Shown: one piece after another, positions 14,726-23,801 of the stretch
How the letters are laid out: each line of letters opens with the position of its first letter
Numbering within the stretch: the stretch's first letter is position 1
Assembly: GCA_002372015.1 (NCBI GenBank)
Contig: DFIA01000041.1
Location: 1-32,633 of the forward strand
Source: Bacteroidales bacterium UBA3709
GTDB lineage: Bacteria; Bacteroidota; Bacteroidia; Bacteroidales; UBA932
Direction: 5' to 3'
DNA length: 32,633 bases
Translations under genes and position numbers: made by a program
The notes under the pieces: generated by a model
The model's input: only the letters and a program-made list of their open reading frames with translations
What the model was told of the DNA's origin: nothing
The model's database searches: none

Positions 14726-16144
14726 ATGATAAAGATTTTAAAATTCATTTGGCTTGGAGCGATAATGTTGGTATGTGCTTCTTCTGTGTTTGCACAGAGT
14801 GCCGATACTGTGGCCATTACGCTTAAAGATGCTTGGGATATAGCTCTCAGCAGGTCTCTTACTGTAATGGTGGCAGATAAAGAAATAGAGAAGACAGGGT
14901 ATGAGAAGAAGGGAGCATACGCCAGTTTGTTTCCTAATGTAGCATTTTCTGGCAACTACCAGCGTACTATAAAAAAGCAGACCATGGTAATGAAAATGGG
15001 CGATGTTTCTCAGAAGATTTCTATGGGAACAGACAATAATATGAGCGGTGGTTTTAGTGCTTCTATGCCGCTGGTTAATGTGGCTTTGTGGAGGAGCTTA
15101 GATATTTCCGGAAAGGGAGTGGAGCTTGCAGTGGAAAAAGCTCGGCAGAGCCGTCAAGATCTTATTAACCAGGTAGAACAGGCTTTCTATACTTGTCTTT
15201 TGGCTTCCGACTTGTGTAATGTATATAAAGAGAATTACAGTAATGCAGAAGAGAATTATCGCCAAACAAAGGCTAAGTATGAGAGTGGCAGGGTTGCAAA
15301 ATATGATATGATAAGAGCAGAGGTAAACATGCAGAATGCCGAGCCTAATGTATATGATTCTCAAAATAATCTTATGCTTGCACTGTGGCAGTTAAAGGCT
15401 CTTATGGGAGTAAATCTCAATACTAATATAAAATGTATAGGCTCGTTATCGGATTACACATATCAGATGTATCAGATTGTGATGGCGGCCGATACCATAG
15501 ACCTTTCAGAAAACTCAACCTTAAAGCAACTTGATATACAAGAAGATATTCTTGAAAAAACATACAAGATGCAAATTGCTCAGTATTATCCTACTCTTGC
15601 AGCAACTGCTCAATATAACTGGGTTTCTATGTCTAACGATTTTAAGATAGCGCACTATGATTGGAACCCGTATTCGGTAGCAGCTTTGAGTTTGCAGATT
15701 CCTATTTTTTCAGGTTTGCAGAGGTTAAACAATGTTCGCCAAGTTAAGGTGCAGCAACAACAGCTGGAGTTGCAGAAAGAGAATGCCAGAAGAGGTTTGG
15801 TTGTGGCTGCTAAACAGAGCCTTAGCTCTTTAGAAACAGCTCTTAAACAATATAAGGCTGCTGCGGCTACTTTAGAGGGTGCCACTACTGGCTATGATAT
15901 AGCAAAGAAGATGTATGAAGTTGGTAGGGCAACCATACTCGAAGTGAATGATGCTCAACTTGCACTTTTGCAGTCTAAGCTTAATCTGCATCAGGCTGTC
16001 TATTCGTATCTTACTGCCAAGAGTTCTTTGGATCTTGTGTTGGGAGTAGAGCGTGCCGATAAGGAAATGTTCGGCAAGGGAGAGCAGATGCAGCCTGCTC
16101 GCCAGTTGATAATCAAGAAAGAGGAAGGCACTTCAGCAGAATAA
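14726..16144 (+). CDS. TolC-like outer-membrane efflux channel
   Basis: A 472-residue protein with a signal peptide (about 1-24, ending SVFAQ) and two outer-membrane efflux protein repeats. Start of repeat 1: TLKDAWDIALSRSLTVMVADKEIEK. Repeat 2 begins near residue 270 (LKQLDIQEDILEKTYKM). Heptad-rich helices and the terminal VGRATILEVNDAQLALLQSKLNLHQA-type segment are typical. It should form the trimeric outer-membrane duct of a tripartite pump. It is followed 29 nt later by the adaptor and then the RND gene, the same order as the xepCAB locus of Porphyromonas gingivalis. The tail after residue 445 is charged and low in complexity. Confidence 0.93.
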   Translation: MIKILKFIWLGAIMLVCASSVFAQSADTVAITLKDAWDIALSRSLTVMVADKEIEKTGYEKKGAYASLFPNVAFSGNYQRTIKKQTMVMKMGDVSQKISMGTDNNMSGGFSASMPLVNVALWRSLDISGKGVELAVEKARQSRQDLINQVEQAFYTCLLASDLCNVYKENYSNAEENYRQTKAKYESGRVAKYDMIRAEVNMQNAEPNVYDSQNNLMLALWQLKALMGVNLNTNIKCIGSLSDYTYQMYQIVMAADTIDLSENSTLKQLDIQEDILEKTYKMQIAQYYPTLAATAQYNWVSMSNDFKIAHYDWNPYSVAALSLQIPIFSGLQRLNNVRQVKVQQQQLELQKENARRGLVVAAKQSLSSLETALKQYKAAAATLEGATTGYDIAKKMYEVGRATILEVNDAQLALLQSKLNLHQAVYSYLTAKSSLDLVLGVERADKEMFGKGEQMQPARQLIIKKEEGTSAE

Positions 16145-16173
16145 ATTGTAAGAAAAAAAATAGATGAATATAT

Positions 16174-17256
16174 ATGAAAAGTAACATTATCAGAACGTTT
16201 GGACTTGCGGCCATCTGCCTGGCCGGAGTGGTGTCAATTTCTTGCAACTCTGACAAGAAAACAGAAGAAAAGGCAGACCAGCAACCTAAGGTTATAGGTG
16301 TAACAATTAAGGCAGCTTCTACAAAAGATGTTCCTCAGTTTGAGATTTTTACGGGAACCGTAGAAGGCTTTAACCTAAATAATATATCGCCTCAGGCTCC
16401 TGGCAGAATCGAGAGGATTTTTGTAGAAGTGGGAGATCATGTAAGCAGAGGGCAGAGGTTGGCGCAGATGGAAGCCACCAATCTTACTGCTGCAAAACTC
16501 CAGATGGAGAATAATAAGTTGGAGTTTGAAAGAACAAAGCAGTTATTTGAGATAGGAGGGGCTTCTCAGAGTGAGTACGATGCTCGCAAGATGGCTTATG
16601 AAGTATCGCTGAATAGCTATAATAATCTGGCAGCCAATACATATCTGATTTCTCCTATTTCAGGAGTTGTTACGGCACGCAACTACGATGCAGGTGATAT
16701 GTATGCTGCAGCAATGCCGCTTTATACCGTTCAGCAGATTCGTCCTGTAAAGATAAAAGTAAACGCTCCAGAGGGGCTTTACGGAAAAATTAAGAAAGGG
16801 CAGAAAGTTATTGTTAAGTTAGATGTTTATGGCTCAGAAGAATTTGAAGGTAAGGTACATCTTGTATATCCTTCTCTTTCTGCTACTTCCAGATCATTCC
16901 CGGTTGAAATAACCATAGCCAATGCAAATGAAAGAGTGCGCCCCGGAATGTTTGCGAGAGTAACCTTTACTTATGGTATGGAGCATAATGTGGTTGTTCC
17001 AGATGTGTCTGTGGTAAAACAGATGGGCAGTGGAGATCATTATGTTTATACCGTTGTAGATAATAAGGTTGTCTTTAACAAAGTAAAGCTCGGCCAGCTG
17101 ATAGGCACAGAGTATGAAATTAAGAGTGGCCTTAACGAAGGTGATATGGTAATAGTTGAAGGCCAGAACAGAGTAGTTAACGGACAGGAAGTTAAGGCTA
17201 CAGTAGGTGAGCCTGCTTCTTTTGTTCCAGATAATCTTGTAGAAAAAACACAGTAG
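16174..17256 (+). CDS. RND efflux periplasmic adaptor (membrane fusion lipoprotein)
   Basis: A 360-residue lipoprotein. The signal ends in the lipobox VSISC (Cys24), anchoring it to the inner membrane as in AcrA. Domains in order are a first lipoyl half (about 60-110; SPQAPGRIERIFVEVGDHVSRGQ), a short alpha-hairpin (about 110-150), a second lipoyl half (ISPISGVVTARNYDAGD), a beta-barrel (about 185-265; VRPGMFARVTF) and a membrane-proximal domain. The hairpin is short, as in many Bacteroidota adaptors. The stop codon is three bases before the RND pump ATG. It bridges the pump at 17260 and the channel at 14726. Confidence 0.93.
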   Translation: MKSNIIRTFGLAAICLAGVVSISCNSDKKTEEKADQQPKVIGVTIKAASTKDVPQFEIFTGTVEGFNLNNISPQAPGRIERIFVEVGDHVSRGQRLAQMEATNLTAAKLQMENNKLEFERTKQLFEIGGASQSEYDARKMAYEVSLNSYNNLAANTYLISPISGVVTARNYDAGDMYAAAMPLYTVQQIRPVKIKVNAPEGLYGKIKKGQKVIVKLDVYGSEEFEGKVHLVYPSLSATSRSFPVEITIANANERVRPGMFARVTFTYGMEHNVVVPDVSVVKQMGSGDHYVYTVVDNKVVFNKVKLGQLIGTEYEIKSGLNEGDMVIVEGQNRVVNGQEVKATVGEPASFVPDNLVEKTQ

Positions 17257-17259
17257 AAA

Positions 17260-20200
17260 ATGAGTCTTTTTGCATCTGCAGTTAAAAAACCAATCACCAC
17301 GGCGCTGATTTTTGTGGCAATAGCGATATTTGGTATATTCTCGTTTATTACACTACCTATAGACCTGTTCCCTAAGATTGAGAGCAATTCCATTATGGTG
17401 ATGACCTCGTATGCCGGTGCCAGTGCATCGGATATTGAGAACAACATATCTAAACCGTTGGAGAATACGCTTAACAGCGTTTCGTACCTGAAGCATATTT
17501 CTTCTGCTTCCAGAGAAAATATATCTGTGATAACCCTTGAGTTTCAGTACGGAAGAGATATTGAGGCTGCCACCAACGATGTACGAGACAAACTCGAAAT
17601 GGTAAAATCGATATTGCCCGATGGGGCTGGTAATCCGGTAATTTTTAAGTTTGGCTCAGACGATATCCCTATTCTGATTCTTTCTGTTACAGCTAAGGAG
17701 AGTATGCCTGGGTTGTATAAGATAATGGACGAAACTGTGGTAAATGAACTTGCCAGGGTAAATGGTGTGGGGTCGGTTTCTGTGTCGGGTATTCCAAAAA
17801 GAGAAATAATGGTATTATGCGATCCATACAAACTTGATGCTTACAATCTGACCATAGAGGCTATATCTTCTGTTATCGGTTCAGAAAACCGCAACGTACC
17901 TGCGGGCTCTATAGAGGTGGGTTCCAATACCTATGCAATGAGAGTGCAGAAGGAATTCAGCTCGGCCAGAGAAATAGAGAATCTTGTTGTAGGTTCGTTT
18001 AATGGCAGCAATATCTATTTGAAAGATGTGGCCAGAGTTGTAGATGGCTTGCAGGAAAGATCTCAGGAGAGTTATATAAACGGAGCCATTGGCGGTATGG
18101 TTATCATACAGAAGCAAACAGGAGAAAACTCCGTGCGGATAGTTCGTAAGGTAAAGGAGGAACTGCCTAAATTAGAAAAGAAACTCCCTTCAGATGTAAA
18201 ACTCAATGTAATTATAGACACTACAGACAATATAATCCGTACAATAGGCTCTCTCGAAAAGACTATTCTGATTACATTGCTGATAGTGATGGCTGTGGTG
18301 TTCATTTTCTTGGGAAGATGGAGGGCTACAATTATTATTCTCATAACAATTCCTATATCGCTCCTTGCCTCTCTCATATACTTGTATGCTACCGGCAATA
18401 CATTGAATATGATATCGATGAGTTCGTTGTCTATTGCAATAGGTATGGTGGTTGATGCTGCAATTGTGGTATTGGAAAACATAACCACCCACATAGATAG
18501 GGGCAGTAATCCAAAACAGGCGGCGGTATATGCCACCAATGAGGTTGCTATGGCGGTAGTGGCTTCTTCTCTCACTACCTTAGCAGTGTTCCTTCCTATG
18601 ACCTTGGTAAGCGGCTTGGCAGGAATAATGTTCCGTCAGTTGGGTTGGATGGTTTCTATTGTGATAACGGTATCTACCCTTTGTGCCTTGGCGTTAACTC
18701 CTATGATGTGTTCTACCATGCTTAGAGCGCATAATAAAGATAAGGATTCTAAGTGGTTTAAGATTTTGTTTACTCCTATAAACAAGGCTCTCGATGGATT
18801 AAGTACCGCTTATGCCAAAGCACTGAATTGGGCTATGCGTCATAAGAGAATAGTGTTGCTTATAGCAATATGCTTGCTTATTGGGGTATTTGCAATCTGT
18901 ATCCCTAAAATGAAGAGCGAATTTGTTCCACAGTCTGATAACGGGCGTATTTCTGTAACCGTTCAGCTTCCGGTTGGTACACGCCAGGAAATAACAAGAG
19001 AACTCGCTCTTGAATTAGATCGCAGATGGAGAGAAGAATTTCCTGAAATAGAGAGGTTGGGACTTTCTGAAGGAACGGCCGATTCCGATAATATGTTTGC
19101 GAGTATGCGGTCGAACGGAAGCCATATCATAAGCATGAACATTAGTGTTGGTAGTATGGAAAAGCGAAAGAGAAGCATACAAGAAATTTCCAACATAATG
19201 ATGAGTGAACTGGCAGAGTATAACCAGATAAAGCGATACAATGTAGTAGCCGGAGGACAGCAGGGAGGTATGGGAGGACAAACCGTTTGCCAGATAGATT
19301 TGTTTGGCTACGATTTTAATGCTACAGACGAGGCGGCAGCTAAGGTTGCAGCATTGTTCAAGGAATTAGGAGTAAAGCAGTCTGTAATCAGTAGAGATGA
19401 TTATATTCCTGAATATCAGGTAGATCTTGATAGAGAAAAGCTTGCTTTATATGGTTTGAATACGGCTACTGTTTCGAGCTTTTTGCGTAACCGTATAAAT
19501 GGTGCCATTGCTTCTGAATATAGAGAAAGTGGAGATGAATATGATATTCGTGTAAGATATGCTCCTGAATATAGGCAGAGTCTTAAAGATATAGAGAACA
19601 TTACAGTTTATTCCTCTACCGGACAGGCTATTAAACTGAGAGAACTGGGTACTATTGTAGAGGCTATGACCCCTCCTACCATTCAAAGAAGAGACCGTGA
19701 GAGATATGTTTCAGTTACCGCACCTCTTCCAGACGGAATGGCTACATCCGATATGAATGAGGCAATTGCCGCAAAGATAGAAGAGGCTGGTTTGCCTAGT
19801 GGGGTAGATTGGAAGATAGGAGGTACTTACGATGATCAGGTAGAAACCTTCCAAACTCTTGGGGTTCTCATGCTTTTGATAGTGATCTTAGTGTTTATAG
19901 TTATGGCGGCACAGTTTGAAAGTCTGACCTATCCGTTTGTTATAATATTTGCAGTTCCGTTTGCCTTTGTGGGAGTGCTTGTAGGTTTGGTTGTAACCGG
20001 AACTCCTATGAGTATAATGGGTATGGTTGGAGCTGTTATGACTATAGGTATTGTAGTAAATAATGGTATTGTGCTTGTAGATTACGCAAATCTTAATAGA
20101 GAAAGGGGAATGGGGGTTATACGCGCAGTTGTGGATTCTGGAAAATCTCGTTTACGTCCGGTACTGATGACAACTCTGACCACAGTGTTAGGTATGCTCC

Positions 20201-20412
20201 CACTTGCCCTTGGAAAAGGGGAAGGTTCAGAGGTTTGGCGAGGCATGGGTATGACAGTAGCTTGGGGACTTTCGGTTTCTACTTTGGTAACGCTCATATT
20301 TGTTCCTGTGCTTTATACAGTCTTTGCAGCTTTTGGTTTGAATCGTAAAAAGAAGAAACAAAGAAGGCTAAAGGCAGAGCAAGAAAAAATGAAAATGCAA
20401 CAATCAGTATAG
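17260..20412 (+). CDS. RND-type efflux pump, inner-membrane permease
   Basis: A 1050-residue permease of the AcrB/MdtB superfamily. The N-terminus KPITTALIFVAIAIFGIFSF is TM1, two large periplasmic loops (about 35-330 and 560-870) form the porter and docking domains, and TM helices 2-6 and 8-12 follow each. It should use the proton gradient to expel toxic compounds through the partner adaptor and channel. In TM4 the conserved acidic pair is VDAAIVVLEN: Asp399 is kept but the second Asp of AcrB (D408) is Ala400. The TM10 Lys (K940 in AcrB) is Asn (VVNNGIVLVDY, residues 934-935). The HME pump CusA also has VDAAIV, while the rest looks more like drug pumps. Substrates cannot be predicted. A basic tail (RKKKKQRRLKAEQEK) closes it. 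Confidence 0.94.
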   Translation: MSLFASAVKKPITTALIFVAIAIFGIFSFITLPIDLFPKIESNSIMVMTSYAGASASDIENNISKPLENTLNSVSYLKHISSASRENISVITLEFQYGRDIEAATNDVRDKLEMVKSILPDGAGNPVIFKFGSDDIPILILSVTAKESMPGLYKIMDETVVNELARVNGVGSVSVSGIPKREIMVLCDPYKLDAYNLTIEAISSVIGSENRNVPAGSIEVGSNTYAMRVQKEFSSAREIENLVVGSFNGSNIYLKDVARVVDGLQERSQESYINGAIGGMVIIQKQTGENSVRIVRKVKEELPKLEKKLPSDVKLNVIIDTTDNIIRTIGSLEKTILITLLIVMAVVFIFLGRWRATIIILITIPISLLASLIYLYATGNTLNMISMSSLSIAIGMVVDAAIVVLENITTHIDRGSNPKQAAVYATNEVAMAVVASSLTTLAVFLPMTLVSGLAGIMFRQLGWMVSIVITVSTLCALALTPMMCSTMLRAHNKDKDSKWFKILFTPINKALDGLSTAYAKALNWAMRHKRIVLLIAICLLIGVFAICIPKMKSEFVPQSDNGRISVTVQLPVGTRQEITRELALELDRRWREEFPEIERLGLSEGTADSDNMFASMRSNGSHIISMNISVGSMEKRKRSIQEISNIMMSELAEYNQIKRYNVVAGGQQGGMGGQTVCQIDLFGYDFNATDEAAAKVAALFKELGVKQSVISRDDYIPEYQVDLDREKLALYGLNTATVSSFLRNRINGAIASEYRESGDEYDIRVRYAPEYRQSLKDIENITVYSSTGQAIKLRELGTIVEAMTPPTIQRRDRERYVSVTAPLPDGMATSDMNEAIAAKIEEAGLPSGVDWKIGGTYDDQVETFQTLGVLMLLIVILVFIVMAAQFESLTYPFVIIFAVPFAFVGVLVGLVVTGTPMSIMGMVGAVMTIGIVVNNGIVLVDYANLNRERGMGVIRAVVDSGKSRLRPVLMTTLTTVLGMLPLALGKGEGSEVWRGMGMTVAWGLSVSTLVTLIFVPVLYTVFAAFGLNRKKKKQRRLKAEQEKMKMQQSV

Positions 20413-20431
20413 AGAAAGTATTATATCAGAT

Positions 20432-20719
20432 ATGAAAGCAGTTTTTATAGCATACAACGAAGCTCAAGGCGAAAATGTGATGGAGGTTCTAAGAAAGTGT
20501 TTTATAAGGGGTTTTACAATGTGGGAGCAGGTGCAGGGTACAGGTACCAAAGACGGGGAACCTCATCTTGGTTCACACGCATGGCCTACAATGAATTCTG
20601 CGCTTATAACCTTTGTAGATGACGAGGCGGCAAAACGCCTAAAGGAAAGACTGAAAGAAATAGACGAGATTAAGCCACAACTTGGTTTGCGGTTTTTCAG
20701 TTGGACCATAGACGAATAA
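20432..20719 (+). CDS. PG0541-family transporter-associated small protein
   Basis: A 95-residue soluble protein, 19 nt after the pump gene. Landmarks are MKAVFIAYNEAQGENVMEVL, IRGFTMWEQVQGTG, GEPHLGSHAWPTMNSA and a closing LGLRFFSWTIDE. This is the pattern I recall for the small protein that follows the RND operon in P. gingivalis (PG0541) and other Bacteroidales. Length and strand order suggest a ferredoxin-like fold similar to PII or CutA proteins; that is inference. It has no signal or membrane segment, so it should act in the cytoplasm, perhaps on the pump's inner face or on the regulator. Its molecular role is unknown. Confidence 0.75.
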   Translation: MKAVFIAYNEAQGENVMEVLRKCFIRGFTMWEQVQGTGTKDGEPHLGSHAWPTMNSALITFVDDEAAKRLKERLKEIDEIKPQLGLRFFSWTIDE

Positions 20720-20764
20720 TAACTTTGATGGTTATAGCAGAAAATTTAAGGTAGAACAAGGTTG

Positions 20765-21919
20765 TTATAGTTGTGAATATTTCTTTTTTCCGGTAAAGAA
20801 TTTCCGGATGATTGAGTAAGGAAGCATTCCGTAAGGGAGTGCTTCTTTTTTGTTGTTGTAGGATTGCGCTTGTGCGGAGTTGTCTGAAGAAACAGTTGCC
20901 GGCTTTCCTTTTTGTGTTTTGTTGATGGGCAGTGTAACTATAATCTCTTTCTTGAGTTTTGAGTAATCGTGATGAGCTTTTACAACGCTTTTGAAATAAC
21001 TGAATTTACCATGGAAAATGTAGCAGACTGCTGATATACCGTCTAAGCATTTTCTGATAAAAATTTTGGCACTTTTGCGCTTTTTTGGAAGATTTTTCCA
21101 GAGCATCAGAAGATTGTTGCGGTAGTTGAGGTATAGTTTTCTCGGCGAATTGTTTGGAAGGGTTCCGCCTCCCACATGATAGACCTTGCTGGCAGGTATG
21201 CACCAAATCTGAAACCCAAGCAGAGAAGCTCTCCAGCAGAAATCTATTTCCTCCATGTGTGCAAAGAAGTGTTCGTCCAGCCCTCCTAACTGGTGCCAAA
21301 CATTGCTGCGAACTACCATGCAGGCTCCTGATGCCCAGAAGCATCTTATAGAATTATCGTATTGCTGCTTATCTTCTTCTATGCAGGAAAGTATTCTTCC
21401 TCGGCAGAAAGGGAAGCCCCACTTATCTATAAACCCTCCTGCTGCACCGGCATATTCAAACTGTTCTGTACCTTCTACATAATGGTTATAAGAGAGTATC
21501 TTAGGCTGGCAAGCGGCAGTTTCCGGATGCTCTTCCATAAAACTTATAAGCGGTTCTAACCATCCATCAGGAGTATATATGTCTGAATTTATAAGTATAT
21601 AGTATCTGTATGGGTTGAGTGATGGCCTGCTATTATCTTGGGAAGATTGGGCTTGTTTACGTATGATGCTGAAAGCGCGGTTGTAGCCTCCGGTAAAACC
21701 ATAGTTTTCCTGCAACTGAATCCATTTGAGCAGCAACTTTTTAGGCTGATTTTCCAGTTTTGCTTTCAGGTTGTTGAAGGTATCTTTAGAGCCGTCTGTG
21801 GAGGCGTTGTCTGCAATAATCAAGTCTGCATATTCCGGCAGGCTATTGAAAAGAGAAGGCAAGAACTTTTCAAGAAAGTTCTTGCCATTCCAATTCAATA
21901 TAACTACTGCAACCTTCAT
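20765..21919 (-). CDS. Family 2 glycosyltransferase
   Basis: A 384-residue GT-A fold glycosyltransferase. It opens with VAVVILNWNGKNFLEKFLPSL and LIIADNASTDGS, the GT2 nucleotide-sugar-binding start. ILINSDIYTPDGWLEPL supplies the DxD-like acidic site, and FFAHMEEIDFCWRASLLGF the acceptor/catalytic region, followed by HVGGGTLPNNSPRKLYLNYRN, common in rhamnosyltransferase-like members. The C-terminal 90 residues are basic and partly hydrophobic, fitting peripheral membrane association. No other glycan genes adjoin, so the acceptor is unknown. It lies downstream of the POT-type gene with its own -7 box in the gap, and converges on the efflux operon 45 nt away. Confidence 0.9.
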   Translation of the reverse strand: MKVAVVILNWNGKNFLEKFLPSLFNSLPEYADLIIADNASTDGSKDTFNNLKAKLENQPKKLLLKWIQLQENYGFTGGYNRAFSIIRKQAQSSQDNSRPSLNPYRYYILINSDIYTPDGWLEPLISFMEEHPETAACQPKILSYNHYVEGTEQFEYAGAAGGFIDKWGFPFCRGRILSCIEEDKQQYDNSIRCFWASGACMVVRSNVWHQLGGLDEHFFAHMEEIDFCWRASLLGFQIWCIPASKVYHVGGGTLPNNSPRKLYLNYRNNLLMLWKNLPKKRKSAKIFIRKCLDGISAVCYIFHGKFSYFKSVVKAHHDYSKLKKEIIVTLPINKTQKGKPATVSSDNSAQAQSYNNKKEALPYGMLPYSIIRKFFTGKKKYSQL

Positions 21920-21957
21920 TTCCGAATAGAGTAGGCTTGCTGCTCTGTGCTATATTG

Positions 21958-21965
21958 CAAAATTA
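21958..21965 (-). promoter_or_regulatory. -7 box for the glycosyltransferase gene
   Basis: Minus-strand TAATTTTG (21965-21958) matches TAnnTTTG and gives a leader of about 30 nt. The -33 position falls at the end of the upstream gene and is not TTTG. Read-through from upstream also remains possible. Confidence 0.4.
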
Positions 21966-21981
21966 CAGCAGTTGTTTGTTG

Positions 21982-23664
21982 TTAGTCTGAAGTAACCCTT
22001 TCGAGCCATTTAACCATTCCGAGCATAACACCCATCGAGATAAGGCAAATGCCGGCAAATACAGCCCAAGCCTGCCACTGATGAGGGAAGGTAGTAATCA
22101 TTGTAGTACCTATTGCAATGAAAAGGTTACCTATAGCTGTTGCCGTGAGCCACAGGCCCTGGCAAATTCCCTGCAGATGCTTAGGAGCAACCTTGGAAAC
22201 GAAGCTCAGTCCAAGAGGAGAGATAAACAACTCTGATACTGTTAGGAAGAAGTAAGTTATAATCAGTACGGCAGGATTTGCCCTCATGCTTTCTTTCACG
22301 CCCTCTGCAAGTCCGTTGAAGGTGTCTGCTGAAGGATAATTCTTTACAGCGGCCAAAGCAACCAAGAAAATGTATGCAAGTGCCGAAATGAACATACCAA
22401 GTGCTATCTTTCTAGGCGTAGAAATATACTTTCCTCTGCGTGCCATGGAAGCGAACAAAGCCATGATGATAGGAGTAAGTGTAATTACAAAGAACGGATT
22501 TATACACTGCCATATTTCAGGAGCTATTGAGCTTGTGTTTACAAAGTCTCTTGCAAATACAGACAAACTCTGACCATTCTGATGGAATGAGAACCAGAAG
22601 AACATTGCAACAATAAGAACAGCAAACAAAGCATAAAGTCTCTGCTTGATTTCCTTTGCATTAGCTCTTCTCTCTTCTTCTGTATAGTTGGTTACAACCT
22701 TCTTCTCCTTCTTTGCAGGATTAGGGAACTTTCTCTTTGTGGCAAAGAAAATAAGGAGTGAAAGTACCATGGCAGCTGCAGATGCTATGAATGAATAGTG
22801 AACACCTGTATTAAATACATTGAGGTAAGTCTCGGCAAATTCTGCACCGGCAGGAAGAGCCTGTGCGCCAGTCTGAACCTGTTCTGCAAGTTGAGTGAGG
22901 TTGTTCATCTCATCGCCGCTCATAGAGGATGAGTCTGCAAGGTACTGATGACAGAGTTTAGGAAGGCTTGAGTTGTAAACCAGACTGTTTGCTTTGAGCC
23001 ACCAGCTTCTCAGAAGAGGTGCTACGAACGGAGCTATTACACCACCGATATTGATGAACACGTAAAAAATCTGGAAACCTGCATCTCTCTTGCTCTTTCT
23101 GATTTCGTGCTCTTCCTTGCTTATAGCTGCACCTTCTGCTTCATAGTTGTCGTACATCTGTCCAACGATTGCCTGGAGATTGCCTTTGAAAAGACCGTTT
23201 CCTATAGCAATCAAAAGCAGAGCAAGGCAGGTAAATACCAGAATGCCTGAAAATTTGCCAGTGGTTGCAGTGAAAGATTCGCCGAACACAGGAACAGATA
23301 GCATACCATAACCTACAGCCATTACTAAAAGGCCGGTTATAATTGTACCCTTGTAGTTACGGAGCTTGTCTGCAACGAGTCCTCCAGGAAGTGCAAGAAC
23401 ATAAATTGAGAAGTAGAATACGGCATAAATCCATCCGGCAGCTTTGTCTGAGATTCCGAATTTAGATGCCAGAAAGAGTAGGAGTACGGCATTCATAATG
23501 TAGTAGCCGAATCTTTCTCCCATGTTGCTTAACGCAGCAGCAATCAACCCCTTAGGATGCTCTTTCTTTGCCTTTACAAGGTAGAAAATCAAGAATGGTA
23601 CTACAATGATGAGTATCGCAATCAAGATTACCAGAGGAGCATTGGTTTCCCAAAGTTTTAACAT
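21982..23664 (-). CDS. POT/PTR2-family proton-coupled peptide transporter
   Basis: A 560-residue membrane protein of the major facilitator superfamily, POT branch, which normally imports di- and tripeptides with protons. The alignment anchor is HPKGLIAAALSNMGERFGYY in the first POT helix; IYVLALPGGLVADKL (the MFS loop 2-3 motif) and a C-terminal FISPLGLSFVSKVAPK agree. The POT motif ExxERFxYY reads NxxERFGYY here: the first Glu is Asn47, while Glu50 and Arg51 remain. An extra hydrophobic helix (about residues 10-31) precedes the usual first helix. A central insert (about 225-275) holds a loop rich in polar residues. It has its own promoter region divergent from the acyltransferase gene. Substrate is inferred from family only. 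Confidence 0.88.
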   Translation of the reverse strand: MLKLWETNAPLVILIAILIIVVPFLIFYLVKAKKEHPKGLIAAALSNMGERFGYYIMNAVLLLFLASKFGISDKAAGWIYAVFYFSIYVLALPGGLVADKLRNYKGTIITGLLVMAVGYGMLSVPVFGESFTATTGKFSGILVFTCLALLLIAIGNGLFKGNLQAIVGQMYDNYEAEGAAISKEEHEIRKSKRDAGFQIFYVFINIGGVIAPFVAPLLRSWWLKANSLVYNSSLPKLCHQYLADSSSMSGDEMNNLTQLAEQVQTGAQALPAGAEFAETYLNVFNTGVHYSFIASAAAMVLSLLIFFATKRKFPNPAKKEKKVVTNYTEEERRANAKEIKQRLYALFAVLIVAMFFWFSFHQNGQSLSVFARDFVNTSSIAPEIWQCINPFFVITLTPIIMALFASMARRGKYISTPRKIALGMFISALAYIFLVALAAVKNYPSADTFNGLAEGVKESMRANPAVLIITYFFLTVSELFISPLGLSFVSKVAPKHLQGICQGLWLTATAIGNLFIAIGTTMITTFPHQWQAWAVFAGICLISMGVMLGMVKWLERVTSD

Positions 23665-23753
23665 GTTAAATAATCTTTTTATTGTGGACTTTCATTATCA
23701 ATCTAAGACAAACTTTCCTGAAGTCCGTTGAGGAAATTATGTCTTTCAAAACC

Positions 23754-23761
23754 CAAATATA
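23754..23761 (-). promoter_or_regulatory. -7 box for the POT-type transporter gene
   Basis: Minus-strand TATATTTG (23761-23754) matches TAnnTTTG. The leader to ATG 23664 would be about 85 nt and shows no strong hairpin. It is back to back with the acyltransferase promoter at 23785-23792. Confidence 0.45.
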
Positions 23762-23784
23762 TTAAAATATTGCCGAATTTGCGT

Positions 23785-23792
23785 TATCTTTG
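23785..23792 (+). promoter_or_regulatory. -7 box for the acyltransferase gene
   Basis: TATCTTTG matches TAnnTTTG and ends only 9 nt before ATG 23802, which predicts an almost leaderless mRNA. No TTTG at -33. Confidence 0.45.
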
Positions 23793-23801
23793 TTGTAAGT
23801 C

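Noticed and set aside
18072..18575. A 167-codon minus-strand frame inside the RND pump gene
   Set aside because: It is the mirror of a membrane-helix-rich frame. The pump frame carries full family motifs.
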